Positions 34,990 through 48,065 of a DNA stretch of 64,000 nucleotides are shown here, in pieces; the first letter of the stretch is position 1, and each line of letters begins with the position of its first letter. Source of the stretch: Neurospora intermedia. Its lineage: Eukaryota; Ascomycota; Sordariomycetes; Sordariales; Sordariaceae. The stretch lies in assembly GCA_037102815.1 (NCBI GenBank), contig BTPP01000003.1:3720001-3784000 (forward strand), read 5' to 3'. Below the pieces are notes generated by a model that saw nothing but the letters and a program-made list of their open reading frames with translations, searched no databases and was not told the DNA's origin. Position numbers and translations under genes: made by a program.

Positions 34990-37900
34990 CGTGATATTAG
35001 TCCGCGTGTTGTCCAAATCAGAGTTTTTTTGAGCCCTTTCAAGTTTTGTCCTAAATAAAACTTCGATTCATCCATATCTGGGAGTTCTGCACTTCTTATA
35101 CACGGCAATAGCCCCGCATTCACCTTCCTTCCCCTCTTCACATACAAAAGTTAAAGCCGACGATCCCTCAGGCAGCCGGATTCCCTGACAGTGGTGGTCG
35201 GATTACCCGATGATGATTTCTGGCCAATTTTCGAGGTTTCCCCCCACACTGAACTAGTCCTCAGGCCTTTCGGTCTTTCTTTTTCATGAGTCCTAACCAG
35301 TATGAAGTCCACTTGACCCGCAAGGACTGCGATGCATCTTTGGAAACCCCTCATCAATTTACCCAGACGAGAAATGTATCCCGTAGCTGGACTGTGCCAC
35401 GGCGGCTGCATTGGGTCGAGCGGGGATGAATGAGTGTTTGTGGTGATGGCGAAGATCCAAGAACCCCCCTGGTGACTGACGACTCTAATTGGAGCCCGGC
35501 TTCCTTCAGTGTGAGTTCTCATATAATGATGGCCGCCACATTTCAGGAACACAGCTATTCCTGAACAACAATTACTCGCTTTTATGACAACCGATATCCC
35601 CTTTTAACATTCTCAGCTCCAACCTGTAGATAGTCCAAGCAGAGAAGCACTCATCAGACCGGTGTAAGCGGGATCAATATGGCACATATTTGAAGCGGTT
35701 GATAAGTATCAATGGTGCATCGCCGTTCAATCTTCCGGCTACCAGTTGTACCGGTCATGGTGCGGCATTACTGGTCTTCAAAAGGTCTCTATTAGAAGGA
35801 TGAAGGAGGGGAAGACGTTGCTTTTTATTAATTCTCACCTCGTGACGAAGATGAGTGATCAAATGCAACACCGCCCCATCAGTTCATGCATCTTCACAAA
35901 GCCAGGGCTGCAATCAACAACAGTGCGGCTTCCACAAAAAGACCAACAAGATAACCCCCAGGGAAGAAGATCGTTGCTACCAGATAGTGACAAGAGGTCT
36001 TTGAAGTCAGCGGAATGAATCTCGCTGAAGTTAGGGCGCTGCAGCGGTACTTTGTTCATAGACGTTGGAATTGGCAAATTCGAAGCATAAGGGTCCACGG
36101 ACCGTTGCAGACGAACAAGATGTCACTCTTAAACGATATCAGAAAACCATTGCCGGGCTGTTTTTTTCTTATTCTCAGTGGGATGCATTTTGTTGACGAA
36201 TCCGTACCACTTACGTGAAACATGCATTACCGGCACGGCACGGTAATGCACGTTGGCGAGGAAAGTGAACGCGGGGTTGATGGACATTCAACAACCTGCA
36301 GCATCCAACATCACCAAGGGACCGAATCGCACTCCCCTTGCCCCCTCCTCCTATGTACGAAAGACCTTCATTTATACCTGTCTCATACCCATCAGTTATT
36401 ATGGCTCTCCGGTCTCGAGTTGAGTTGTTTAAGTGTTCAGAAAAGAGGAACAGATGCTGTGCGTCGTCAGCTACCTAGTATCATCAGTCAACTGTAAGAG
36501 AGTATTTTAGGATCGCAACGGACGGCCTTGTTGACATTTCCATCAACGGGCACCACATGACTTCTTGTTGCCTCTTATTTCGAGGAAGTGACAGCTTGTC
36601 TAACCGACCGACTTGTACCCATGTAAAGGGTAGGTAGTAGCCTAGTCTACCATTCAAGGTATCCGTTGCGAGAAACCGTAGCAATGCCGAGCACATTCAG
36701 AGATCAACAACACCCGGAATGTGATTTATCCTCCCCCCCCTTCCTTTTTCCCCAAACGGATCATTATACAGATGAAGGGTCAAGAGAGATCTTCACCCCT
36801 CCCCTCTTTCTCGCCCCCTAAAGGAGAGAAAGACACAACATCGCCAAGTCCCTTTCCCCTCTCTTCATCTCCCGTCTTTGGATCTTGGCATCCATGGCAA
36901 CGAACCGAACATGCTTTCCCAAGCTTCCTAGGTAGGGAGGTAGGCTCACCTCGCCTTTGAATCGAGCAGGTAATCCGCGGTCTTTGTCTTTCCTACCTCC
37001 TACTCTCGAGTTCCAACTCCGAACATCCAAGTCCAACTCCAAGTTGTCAGCAGAATAGGACAAGAATGGGGTTTCTTCTCCTTTCTTTATCTATTGATTT
37101 ATTTCTTTCCTCCTAGTTATCAGGTCATACTGTAGGATTCCTACAGGCGATATTGTACCTATATAGGCCCATATTGGATATCAGACAGGAAAGACATGCC
37201 AAATTTTCGAGCTTCGTGGTGGCCCAGATTCAGTACAGATGATCTTGGGTTGTTCCGGAGCTTTATTGCATTGAAGGATGACAACGAGGACGCCGGAGTT
37301 GGTTGTGAGGAGTTATCACGGCTGTGGCTAGTGCATTTACGCGAGGCGTGTGCATGTTTCTATATTCATGGATGTTTGAGTGGGTTTGATTTGGTTAGTT
37401 GGTATCTAGCTCTGGACAACTCTTTGCACGTATAGATAGTAGTAGTACGAGCATTTTGATTACGTTCATTGCTGTGCCCTGGTGCAAGGCGTTAAATATG
37501 GTATGACGTGTTCACTTAACCTGTATGGTTTGCTGTATGACTCGCACGCTGCGACGCGGAAATTGTGTTTTGAGGGGATACTGAAAATATCGTGGTAGAT
37601 GATAACCAACATGTAAGAGCGGCGGTTCAGCTCCAGAAAAAGCATCGTCGAATAAGCCGAGCGGGAAGCTCGTCGCACTAGGATTTGTGAAGTCTTTGAT
37701 CCAAGAAGTGTGCAAGCTGTAGAGGCCAAAGCAGTGGCTTTGGCTTTGGGAGCATATTCAGGACGCAGAAAAGGGGTTTTGGCAGCCATCTTGTCAATCC
37801 TTTGTTCCAATCCTATTAGGTAAACAATCAGCTGATGGTCAGCCGTCAGACACTCGACCGAGCCCAGTCGTACAGAGAAGGACCACGTATGAGCCGAGGG

Positions 37901-38506
37901 AACTATTATTAACCTGATTTTAGGTAGGTGATACATGATAGGTAGCGTATTAGTTGTTGACGAGACAGTTGTTCACCCTGGTCGGCCGTAACCTGGGATA
38001 CAGTTGCAGGGTCAGGAAGATAACCTTTCGTGAAAGGTTTAGGACGACATGCAGGTTTGCGTACCTGGTGATCATCCTACCCAAGCCCGTTGCCGTGTAA
38101 CGTAACGACGCAGGTGGCAGCGGGAAGGAAATCGTAGAGGAAGGGGGGAAAAAAGGAACAGAGATGAAGTTTAGATGCTAGTACCTAAAAACGCCGATTA
38201 CCAAAAAAGTGACAGATGTTCATCATCCCACCAAATGACCGAGCCGGTCTGGGAAAGCAAATCAACGGCAGAATTGCCAGTGTGAACCGTGGATGAACAG
38301 GCGAGACCCCGTTCATATACAGTTTGCTGCGAAATCGGATACTTCAGAGGTGACCTGTTGTTCCCTCAGAGAACCACCACCTACCCCAACAGCTCCATCC
38401 CATTCATGTCCATCGTCATCCCAAACTCCCAATAACCACAAGCAGAAGGCTCTGTGTTGTTTTTCGTGTTCTTTTGCGTCATCATAAGCGTTGTACGTGT
38501 GTGGTG
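34990..38506. other. 3.5-kb region without recognised genes
   Basis: Upstream of the alcohol oxidase up to the transposon. Frames present are short and look random. Local structures: a 9-bp perfect hairpin (GCATTACCG at 36224-36232 and its complement at 36241-36249), a C-run near 36733-36740 and CT-rich tracts at 36800-36880. A long regulated promoter for the oxidase is possible but unproven. Confidence 0.45.
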
Positions 38507-40659
38507 TACAGTCAAACCCCCTGTTGTAGCAACCCCCAGTACGAGCAACCCCCCCTGTTGGGTCTACACCCAGTATGAAATCTGGCATTTTTTGCTTAGT
38601 AAGCGCAAACCAGCAACTGGCACACTAAATTCAAATATTTGTTCGTAATAATGCTAGTAATTAGGGGTGTCCCCTACTCAAAATCTACCCAAATCGTATG
38701 AAATTTAGCCATTTTGAATACTAATAACTACCTTCAAGATCTTACAACTCTATTAAACTAGGTAATTCCCTGCTTCTGATATGATATTTGGCGTTGCTAA
38801 TGGTTTTAGTACTCTATTCAGACTCCCTTTCGGTTATTTTGCCTGTAGAATCAATTATGGTCGCTACCGTTACCTTCGTGTAGAAGAAAGTTATTTGTAA
38901 ATGGTATAAGAATTAGCTATTCAAGCTATCCCTTAGTGCGATAGTTAATTGGGCTTCTAAATACTATTAGTTTCGTTTTGATAGATCCTAAGCGTCCCGT
39001 ATTTTGAACTCCTGCTACGAGTGCCTTAATAACGATTGTTTGGGCAATGCCATTGATTTCGAGAAGAGAACTAAGGTTCCTTCTAGTTAATACCCCGTAC
39101 TGGAGAAGATCTTATACACTTGGTAAGTGGAGATGGAGTTTTATAGTGTACTTACTACTACGGAGATTTTGTAATATAAGGCTGCTTAGATTTGGATTAA
39201 GGTAGAGGAAGTTCGCGGGGGTGAGCCTATCGAACTGCTATTAGTATTTGGTAAGAAATAGTTTACCTTTTTTAAAAAGAGGTTTAAGATTACGAGTAGG
39301 CACTTTTACGGCGAGGCCGCTTTAGTAAAGACTACTGATGAGGTGACTCAATAGATGGAAGCGATTTGTATTATTATTGCTACTACCCCTCTAGGGAATT
39401 GATACAATATGGATTAGATTGGTTAGTTCTGGAGGATGTTCCCTTCGTTTAGTTTAGTTACTACCCAACGCCCTAGTTTTAAGTAAGATAAATTATGTAT
39501 TTCCCTCGCCTTTACTATTAACGATACTAGCGATGATTAGTATAAGATTTGGGTTATTGGTAAAGTAAAGATTCCTATTGCTTTAAGGGGATTTAATTTT
39601 GCTACTTATAAGATATATTGGTACAATAATACGAAGGTATAGTTTATAACGGTAATTATGGAGGTTTGGTATAGGGATTTTTATGCCTATCTTGAGCGTA
39701 CGAAGCCCGGCCAACCTTGCCTCCTTCTGTTGGATAATTTTAGTGCTTATAAGGCTGCCCTTACGCTTCAATCCCCTCCTCCCTATATTAAAGTTATGTT
39801 TATCCCCCCTAATAATACTTTACGATATTAACCAATGGATTAAGGGATTATTGCTTGCTTTAAGAGATACTATAGAAGGGAGTTCTTGAAGTGGATTATT
39901 AATAGTATCGATAATAACCCTAGTCTTAACCCTATTAAAGAGATGAACCTTGGTCTCGCCTTACTATAGATATTAGAAGGCTGGTTTGAATACCTCTATT
40001 TTAATACTATAGCTGCTTGTTGGAGGAAGTCTATTGTGTTGGGGGTTACTTAGTCAATTGAACTTCAATAATAATAATAATTAGATGGGATTGTTGATCT
40101 CTTTAATTAAGTAGTAATTTTAATGGATGTAATAGACCGTTTAGCTATAGCTATTGATAATTTTCTAAATCTAGTTGAAGAAGGGGAATTTCTTAATGAA
40201 AGTACTAATCCTAATACCTTACTAGAATTAGTAATTACTGGATTTAGAGATCTCTATACCGATGGTAATAAGGGTTCTAATTCTAATGAGGAGTTTTACT
40301 ACCCTCCTCCTATTATTACTCCCAAGCTAGCTATTAGTTATATTAATAACTTAATTACCCTACTCAATACTACGGATTTTGGTGATGTTGATGATTTACG
40401 TATACTACGTAAGCTCAAGAGGAAGCTGGAGGAGGATATTAATGTAAGGATGGAATAAAAGACTCTGGATGGCTGGCTTGTGGGTAGAAAGAGAGCTTGA
40501 AATTATCTCGATAACATTGATTTTGCAGTAGATTTACTAGAAAATCAATGTTTATGTGGTGCGGTCCGTGCACCCTACCCTAGTCCCAGCAACCCCCCCT
40601 GTTCGAACAACACTTGTGGCCAGATTTATGGTGTTGCTACAACAGGGGGTTTGACTGTA
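38507..40659. mobile_element. Pogo/Tigger-like DNA transposon, 2,153 bp, inactivated
   Basis: Perfect 27-bp terminal inverted repeats: 38507-38533 (TACAGTCAAACCCCCTGTTG...) and 40633-40659. TA at both extremes fits TA target duplication. Just inside, AGCAACCCCCCCTGTT occurs near both ends in the same orientation (about 38544 and 40587), possibly transposase-binding repeats. The interior is strikingly AT-rich compared with flanking DNA and carries a dead transposase frame (next entry). The perfect TIRs show the ends escaped the changes in the interior or are recent. Confidence 0.93.
38900..40458 (+). pseudogene. DDE transposase remnant (pogo superfamily) with RIP-like stop codons
   Basis: From 39403 to 40458 one reading frame (codons at positions 1 mod 3) can be followed without any indel. 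It reads YNMD-x-IG-x-FWRM (39403), WVIGKVKIPIALRGFNFATY, LLLLDNFSAYKAA (39721), MFIPPNN then x-PMD-x-GIIACFKRYYRREFL (39829 on) and NTIAACWRKSIVLG, then a 111-residue open C-terminal part (40123-40455). These match pogo/Tigger/Fot-type DDE transposases, where the x positions are normally Gln (QPMDQG). Interruptions are TAA/TAG (and one TGA at 39400), exactly what CAA/CAG to TAA/TAG changes would give. The N-terminal DNA-binding part (38.8-39.4 kb) is too degraded to read with confidence, so the start is approximate. Confidence 0.85.
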
Positions 40660-40902
40660 TCTCCGTCGATCCGGCATGCGTTTTCGAAATCGAACCATCC
40701 CGGCTTCACCGCCGTTTGGAGCCTCCGCCCAGTGACCGATCCTACCTCACCCCACGTATCCCGATAGCGGGACGACCCACCTAAACCGCCTCTCCCGATT
40801 CATCCAACCTCTCCAGTTCTTCTACGTTTTCTTCGCTCTTTCTTCTCCCGCAAAAGTTAAGAAAAAGAAAACGGCCCGAGAGATCTAGCACATGATTCCG
40901 GT

Positions 40903-41961
40903 TTAAGCCCGCAAAGCCCGCAAACGCTGTTGCAGGGCATCTTCCTCTTCCGGAGTTGGCTCGGCCGTCTGGCTCACCGCCTGCTGGGCAGCAGCGTTCG
41001 GATCAACCTTGCTGGCGCTGGCTTTATTCAGTTCCTGCCCCAGCTCCAGTCCGGCGTCGTCTGCGAGCTTGCCGAGCAGTTCGTGCACGGCATCGTCGCT
41101 CACCTGCACACTTGTGCTCTGCGTCATGGCGTCCGTGTAGATGCCGTTGCTCATGGCGTACTCCTCGTTCTGCTGCTTGTACTGCTCCAGCGTTAGGAGC
41201 GTCTTCTCGGGGTTCACGCTGCGCTGGGCCCGTGACATGGTCTTGGATGACTGAGCCATCATGAACGTCATGCGGTTCATGGCGTTGTTAGCCTGTATCT
41301 GGGCGACGCTGAGCTCGGCCATATCAGCGGCTTGGTCCATCTGTTGAGCGATGGCTTGTTTGGCAAGCAGCATGCGGGCTTTTTGGGCGGCTTGCGCGGT
41401 TTCGCCCTTTTTGAGAAGCTAGAAAATGTCAACCATGGCTTGTTAGTTTGGGTGTTCCTCTAAATGCGGTGACACGATGGCATGGGGGCGCTCGTAATAA
41501 TAGACGGGAGTCATGTCATTTGCAAGACCATGATGTCCAGTATTGATAGTGGTATGAATGCGCATCCATCTAGGTAAGAGGAGCATTGCCAGGCCAGGGA
41601 AGATATTGCGGGATACCGGCCAACAGACATGACCAAAGGGCAAAGAAGGAACGGAACGGGGTGACAAACATTCTGGATCTGCTTCTTCAACTCATTATCT
41701 TGTTTGGCAGCCTTCTGGGCTTCACGTCGTGCTTGCTTGGCATTGAACTGCCAATCCGTGATGGTCATTAGCAACTAATCGATGTTTTCTCATGTTGTTC
41801 TGTGATTGTTCCATGCCATCTATGGAAGATCGCAAGCAGGGTAGGCGACGCTGCAAGGGATGGACCACCGACGCAAGGAACAACCCAAGGCCCAATGGCG
41901 GAACACATACGCGGGCTTGAAACTCAACTTGCATGTCTCTTGCAAGCTGTCGGTTCGCCAT
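40903..41961 (-). CDS. DID2: ESCRT-III subunit, Did2/CHMP1-like (Vps46)
   Basis: Three exons: 41961-41911, 41747-41670, 41418-40903; introns 163 and 251 nt, all phase 0; 214 residues. Joined N-terminus MANRQLARDMQVEFQAR|FNAKQARREAQKAAKQ is the basic first helix of Snf7-family proteins. The middle SVAQIQANNAMNRMTFMMAQ and following SSKTMSRAQRSVNPEKTLL align in pattern with CHMP1, as does ADDAGLELGQELNKA. The end EEEDALQQRLRALRA is a MIT-interacting motif (MIM1, pattern xLxxRLxxLR), used to recruit Vps4. Such proteins act on endosomal membranes in late multivesicular-body formation. The sequence is more divergent from CHMP1 than most, so another small ESCRT-III paralogue is possible. An alternative start inside intron 1 (MTITDWQFNAKQ) would be an unspliced form. 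Confidence 0.8.
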
Positions 41962-43494
41962 CTTGATTCCGCGGTGAGATGGTCTGTCGGCGATGGACTA
42001 ATGGAGGGAGGTGGGGGGTTTAGGGTCGGGGCGACGGTCGGTGACTACGTAGGACTCGGCGGGGACAGCGAATGAAGTCAAGCGGTGGGCTTGGGCTCTG
42101 GGGAACAGGATCCAGATGTTAGAATATCGCGGGTACGGTTGTCGTGACGGACGATGGCCGGCGACTGGAATACTATCGGGTCGAGTAGGTAGGTGATGGA
42201 TGGTGTGTCAACAATGGAATAGAGGTACCTGATCGATATCTTGGATGTCCGCAAGTGTTGAATGCTGCTCGGTACTAAAAGTTACCTTAAAGTGCTACGT
42301 AAGTCACTGCTAGCCTGTAGTGCCTACTGTGCTGTTGCGTGCTGGACGGCGACGTACAGAATGGAGCACCCGACGGGAAACTGGAGCCTGGCGAGCGTGA
42401 CAGGGTTCAGAATGACGGGAAGCCCTTCAGGTTGGGAAGATCCGGGACGTCCGTTGGTCGGCGGCCTGTCAGCGCGAGACAGTCGCCCGAACTACGGACA
42501 CGTGATTGGCCCGGATGAGACGCTGAAGTAGCATGTGGAGCCTCTGCATTGCCACCCCGCCCTGCCCGCGCTTTCCACAGATTCCACGCTATGACGCAGT
42601 CCATGTGGCTGGTGCCTCCTCTCGAGCCCCTAAGTGTGTGTGCCAAACTGCCAGTGCGCCGCATTTTTAGGAGGGTCCCGCTTGGCACCGTGAGTGACAT
42701 TCGCTGGCCAATTGAGCGGTAAACAGCGAGCCTCGTTCGTTGCTGGGCGGTCTGCACTGTCGACCCGCATTGGTGTCGTTCGCTGAACGGAACCGGCGAT
42801 TCGATCTTTTGACGGTTGGCAGTTGCGGTGGAGAGAACGGGAGCGTTTTTTGCCCTTTACCTCTAGGCCAGAATAGGAGCGAACAGGGGAGAGCCACCTA
42901 ATTGAGGTGGCTCGGCCTCGCGATTTTTTTTGGGGGGGGGGAGGAAGTTAGAATACTGGCCAGCAACTGAACCAGACGGCAAGGGCCCGGATGACAGGGC
43001 AAGTGAACGAAGTCCGAATGAAGACCGGCATCAAGCCACACAGTATCTCTAGCCTATTGTGCACGGGCAGCAAAGTCCCGCCAATTCGCAACGGACTGCC
43101 GACGGAAGGAAAATGAGCGCTCGCTGGCTCAGACTGGCTACAAGCCTAGAGGTCTTTTCCGATAACTCTTTTTTTTTTTATTATCAGCGACCCCCAGTGG
43201 CTCCTGCGGGCTCTGTTCGTGGCTCGCGCGCCCCCCGAGCATATGAGTGAAGGGTTTTTCGTTTTTCTGGACAAAACTTTAGAGCAGAAACCATAGACCA
43301 CGGATTCTAATCTTTCCGGCTTGACTCGCTCCTCTTCTTCTCCATTTTATCTTCTTTGTCTTGGGCAATTTCCTTTTTTTCAACAACATCTCTTAGACTC
43401 TAGACTTGTATCCATTTTCCTTTTCTCTTGGGGTCTCCCACTCAGCTAGGAACCACACTCCACCACAGCTCGGCTCGGAACACGACCCAACATC
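41962..43494. other. Divergent intergenic region
   Basis: Between the Did2-like gene (-) and the DUF427 gene (+). T-run/G-run at about 42925-42942 and a T-run at about 43169-43179. The last 150 bp are CT-rich, like a fungal core promoter and leader. No gene recognised. Confidence 0.5.
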
Positions 43495-44240
43495 ATGTCG
43501 ATTCGCAAGCTCAACGTGCAGACCTTCCCGCGCCCCCCGCTGGTCGAGAGGGCGCCCCGTCACATTCAGATCAAGTGGCACGGTCAGCTCATCGCCGACG
43601 TTCCTCCTGGTGAGGCGTACTGGGTTTTGGAGACCCATCATCCACCTAGTTAGTCCACCCCATTCTTCCCGCAGTCCTCATTCCTACGTCGGGGTTCTCC
43701 AGCGTTACACCCCGTCCCGACATCCACTGCACAACCCAACACGGCCAGGTCCAGGCTGCCGACGTGTTGTGCGGATCACCCTTCACCCTTTTTTCGGAGG
43801 TGGAAGTTCTGTCGCTCAAACTGGAGCCACCTCAGCTCGTCGCGACGCTGCTGTGAATGCTTTGTGAAGTCGTCCACTAACTCTCATGCCTCCCCCCGTC
43901 TGCAGCTTACTACATTCCCCCTTCGCTCGTGCGCCTTCCGCTCGCGACCACTCCCAGATCGACTTTCTGCGAGTGGAAGGGAACCGCCACATACTACTCC
44001 ATCATGAGTCCCATCTCGGCCGCCGAGACCATTTCCAACAGAATCTGGGCCTACAACGAGCCCGCAAAGGGCTACGAGGCCATTAAGGGCTACCTTGCCT
44101 TCTACGCCTCTCCTTGGGAGTGCTATGTGGACGGCGAGCGCGCTCAGCCCCAGCCCGGTGACTTCTATGGCGGTTGGGTGACGAGCGATGTCGAGGGTGT
44201 CGTCAAGGGCCAGTGGGGTACCTGGGATCCTGTTCTTTAA
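43495..44240 (+). CDS. DUF427 domain protein
   Basis: Two exons, 43495-43648 and 43906-44240 (intron 43649-43905, GTTAGT donor, CTGCAG acceptor), 162 residues. Pattern: IQIKWHGQLIADVPPGEAYWVLETHHPPTYYIPPSL, then CEWKGTATYYSI, AYNEPAKGYEAIKGYLAFYAS and ECYVDGERAQPQPGDFYGGWVTSDVEG. These are the hallmarks of DUF427 (TYYIP, WKGTA-Y, I-GYLAFY, VDGE), a small beta-rich cytosolic family of unknown biochemical role found in bacteria and fungi. No signal peptide. Function cannot be assigned. Confidence 0.87.
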
Positions 44241-47200
44241 GGAGTTCCAGATCGGGTAAAAAAACACAAAGAAACAATTTCAAGATCAGGGAGTATGGGG
44301 GGAGCTTCTCTTGGTGTGTTGAGGGGTTTTTCTGGAGTTGGGCCGGAAGGGTTATAGAAACGCATACACATGGCTGGTTTTTAAAACGGTGCATATGGGA
44401 TCGGAAAGCGCATTTTGTTGGGAAGACAGCAACAGAAGAAAATGTCATCATCCTTTTAGAAGGCGCTGCAATACCTAGAAGAGGCATTCGATGCAAATCG
44501 ACCATAGCATGTTGGATTCTCTTGCTTGAGCGGGATCACAGAACTAGTGCGTGTTGGCGTGATGAAGTGACAGTCTTGGAAGTGTAAATGCTCGTCAGAT
44601 GCGGAACAGGAACCGGAACGACGTCGTGGTATCAGATCAGATCCTTGGATGTGATGTTGATTAGGTGGTCGGAACCGAAATGCCGAGATTCCAAGCATGC
44701 ACCGAAACCTGCGATCGCCCGTGAGGCATCGGAGAACGAAGCGGTGGCTGGGCTAGGCCGGATATGTGTTCACCTCGGGAGCCCGATGCACTGATGTAGG
44801 AGGCCGCTTGGGACTATACAGTATGACCCAAACATCTGTATAATATGTAACGACGGTGACGCTGACAAGCCTGGAGGAAGGTAGTGTAGGTTGATCTGGG
44901 TTCGGTTAGCTGCACTGGCTTCAGACATGGCTCCATAGAATGGGGGTCATGATATGTTCGAGAAGGAGTGTGGAAGTCACTAAAGAATAATGGAACAAAA
45001 CCAGAGGCAAGGGATGGCCGCCCATATATCCTTTTCCATTAGTCTTCCCCTAGCACGCGTCGTCAGTTGATCCCCGTTATGAACTCCACAGGAAGTGGAG
45101 GAATTCGTGGATTAGTCGTGGGTAAAGCTGGAGAGGAGATGGCGTTAAAAGTGGAAAGATGCTAAGTTTAGTAAGAATAATGGTGTGAGATTGGGGGTCA
45201 CAAAGTGGGAAAGCCGAAAGCGTGTCCTATCCACCAGCGAATATGAATAGCAGAATTCAACAACATGGAAGTCTAGAAGGCGGCTCCATCAAGTAAGTGC
45301 CATGTGGGAGGCAAGCAATGACTAGAAAAGATGTGGGAAGAGGCTAGTAGCGAGATGACAGATGGAGACACAGGGAGATGAGGTCGTGTTCCAAACCCCA
45401 AGGCGCGGGAGGCTCTGCACGCGTGTCTTCCGTCGAACAATGGAATTTTCTGCGGGGGGAGCCGAACACCACTCTTACTCTCTCTTTCCTTCTTTCATCA
45501 CGATACATACCGAGCCTTCTGAATGGTCAAAAGGCCCAGAGCCAAGCAATGGTTGGTTCCGACGTTGTCTCGTCACACCTTGCACTGTATCAGAGTGCAA
45601 GCGAACGCCACGCCATCCACACTGGCAGTCCCGGGCCATCTTCATCCACCTTTGCTTAACTGCATCGGGGATGGTATTTCTCACCTCCATTTGAAAATCC
45701 CAGTGCAGAGACGGGATGAGCGTAAGACGCACCGAGACGTTGAAATTTGGTCCGCGGAAGCATCGCCGCCCTCAGACTTTGAACTCCACAATTACCGTCA
45801 AGACTGCGATGTCTCGTCAAATGCAGTGTTGCAATTCCGACGGCCATTCCATGCCGGGACGCTTTCTTTCGCACATGTACTCTGCCGAATAAATCCGCCA
45901 GGCCTACCGCATCTGTCTTAGGAACAGAGGCATAGACTTGTACATTTGCTAACTCGGAAGAAGAAAACAATATCATCACCATTCTCGGAATTAAGTGACA
46001 TGGCTCGTCACGTACTTTTCTCCTCCATGTCATTTACGAACAGCACTTGAGCTTGAGTCGTCCTATACTCGTCTCTAACACTGAATACAAGAACCGCGGT
46101 ACGTGCGCCGAGAACAGACCTACAACCCATCACCTGTTATTTGGGGCTAACCGTTCGCCATGTCAACTAAGAGGAAGATGAAAAGACGAGAGAAACCAAA
46201 TGGACGAATAGAGGAAGAACCCACACCGAAGCTCCTTGCATGGGTAACTAATGAGGTGATCGAGCAATAACTTTCTGTTCAAGACAAGGACGAAATATCA
46301 TTCCTCGCCCCCAGATTGTGCGACCGCGAACTTGGGAAACGGGCCAGAAGGAAATGAGGGGTCATCGATTGTTCGCAGGCTACGCCAATCCATTCTCGAG
46401 GGATCATAAACCAAAACAAACTACTGAGGGAGGAGGGAGAAAAAAACAATAGAACGAACGAATGAAAGGGACGCCGAAAGGGTTGAATCTGGATCGGAAT
46501 GCCGTACGACAAGGCACCGAGCCCAGGGAAAGAGAAAAAAGAGAAAAAAATAAGCGCGAGGTCTTGGCGTTCTCTTTTCAGTCATCCTCACCCATTTCAA
46601 CCCTCAGATTTCGAACTCGAGATATCCATACTGCTTCTGAATGGCTGGCAGATCCGGATCGGATCACCGCCCGATCAGCACGGAGCAAGCCACGTTCGGA
46701 TATGCCAAAAACGAATCTAAATAAGGGTTCAACTTTATTGACTTCCTTTCGCGGGGGGAGATCGGCAGTTACACTACCTGTCACCTTAAGCATTCTAGAG
46801 GCTGGACTTTTCGGAGACTTTAACCGCTCTCACCACCCTCCCATCCGAGGATCTACTAGCGTCTTTCATTGATGGGAGACTTGATCGGCATTTTACAAGC
46901 ACTTCAGTCCGGGTGACTACCTTTGTGTGACCACGGAGTTACCGTATAAAACGTGAAAATCGGAATTTGAGGTCTGTGGACACAAGCATGGCGTGTTCAA
47001 GCAGTTAGAGCAACGTGCTTTCCTCGAAGTTGGAAATCTCGAAAAGAATCGTACACTACAGTCTGTTGCGTTGACTCTAGCTACCTAAAGTATCAGGTAT
47101 GTGCATGTCGGAGCGGCCGAGCTAAAGGGAATTTCTTGCAGAACCCAAGTCCGATTTTTCCGATTTTCTTTGGTACACCAGTAAGCTGGAGCACGGCGTG

Positions 47201-48065
47201 TAAGCACATATCTGCACATTTGACATCCACATAACTATTTTTGTGTAATGCTCGATGAGGCCGCTCTCATGCCCGATGGAAGCCAATTCACAATGGTCCT
47301 GAAAGTGGATCGATTCCTCACATGTATGCACTATAGGCTCACAGCTACGGGTACCACGGAGTAATCGGAGAATTCAAGAAGGTATGAGGATACGGCTCGT
47401 GAATCCACGATGCTGATTCGAATTGTCAAACAACGGGGTTCAAGATTGCCGACTGCACGCTAGAGCACGAGCTGACGGACACTCAACAGCAGTCCTCGGC
47501 CAGTCGGTAGAAGGAAGGTTATCGAGACACTTGCCCCTGGATAGTGTAGCGTACCACCACGGTGGATTTGCGGGCGCGCGGAGCATTCCGACTTGCCCTC
47601 CTTTAACCCAAACGGCCAGACCTCTAGTGGGGCAATTGATAAGGCATGGTGGTGAGGGGACTTGAGCAGAGATAGGGAAAAGTATAGAGGGCTGAAGTTT
47701 CGGAGTTTCTTGTGCGAAAATGATGAACTTGACAAACACGAAGCTGAGACTCTCCTGAGCAAGTTCATTCAGCTCGAAGAAGAAGCGGAGAACGGCCACA
47801 ATGAGCTGTGCCTCTTCAATCTTGCTACTATCGTCGAAAATCCGCTTTGTGGCTATGGAACCACATGCTGTTTTCATTCAGCTTCCCCTCTTTGTTTCAT
47901 TGAATTGAAGGAGGCCGATCCACTCGAGCTCTCCCCGCCTTTTGTCACTAACGGCTCCACTCCGACGACGGGTTTTGACTCCATAATCTCCTGCAGCGTG
48001 GGCCCGGATGCCATCAAGGTGGTTTCGTTCGTGTACGTAAGACGACTCCGCAGACTCACCGCAAA
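44241..48065. other. 3.8-kb region without recognised genes
   Basis: No frame shows recognisable domains; several 100-170-codon frames (for example 45523-45921 and 47662-48177 on the plus strand) lack motifs and are judged spurious. Confidence 0.45.

Noticed and set aside
36224-36249. 9-bp perfect hairpin with 8-nt loop
   Set aside because: Short inverted repeats of this size are common by chance and no neighbouring feature gives it meaning.
37466-37936. 156-codon minus-strand frame
   Set aside because: No domain, no plausible splice partners, unusual composition; judged random.
41748-41774. Alternative start MTITDWQ for the Did2-like gene
   Set aside because: It reads through sequence resembling an intron end (GCTAATGAC branch and GGCAG acceptor). 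The spliced start gives the expected basic first helix.
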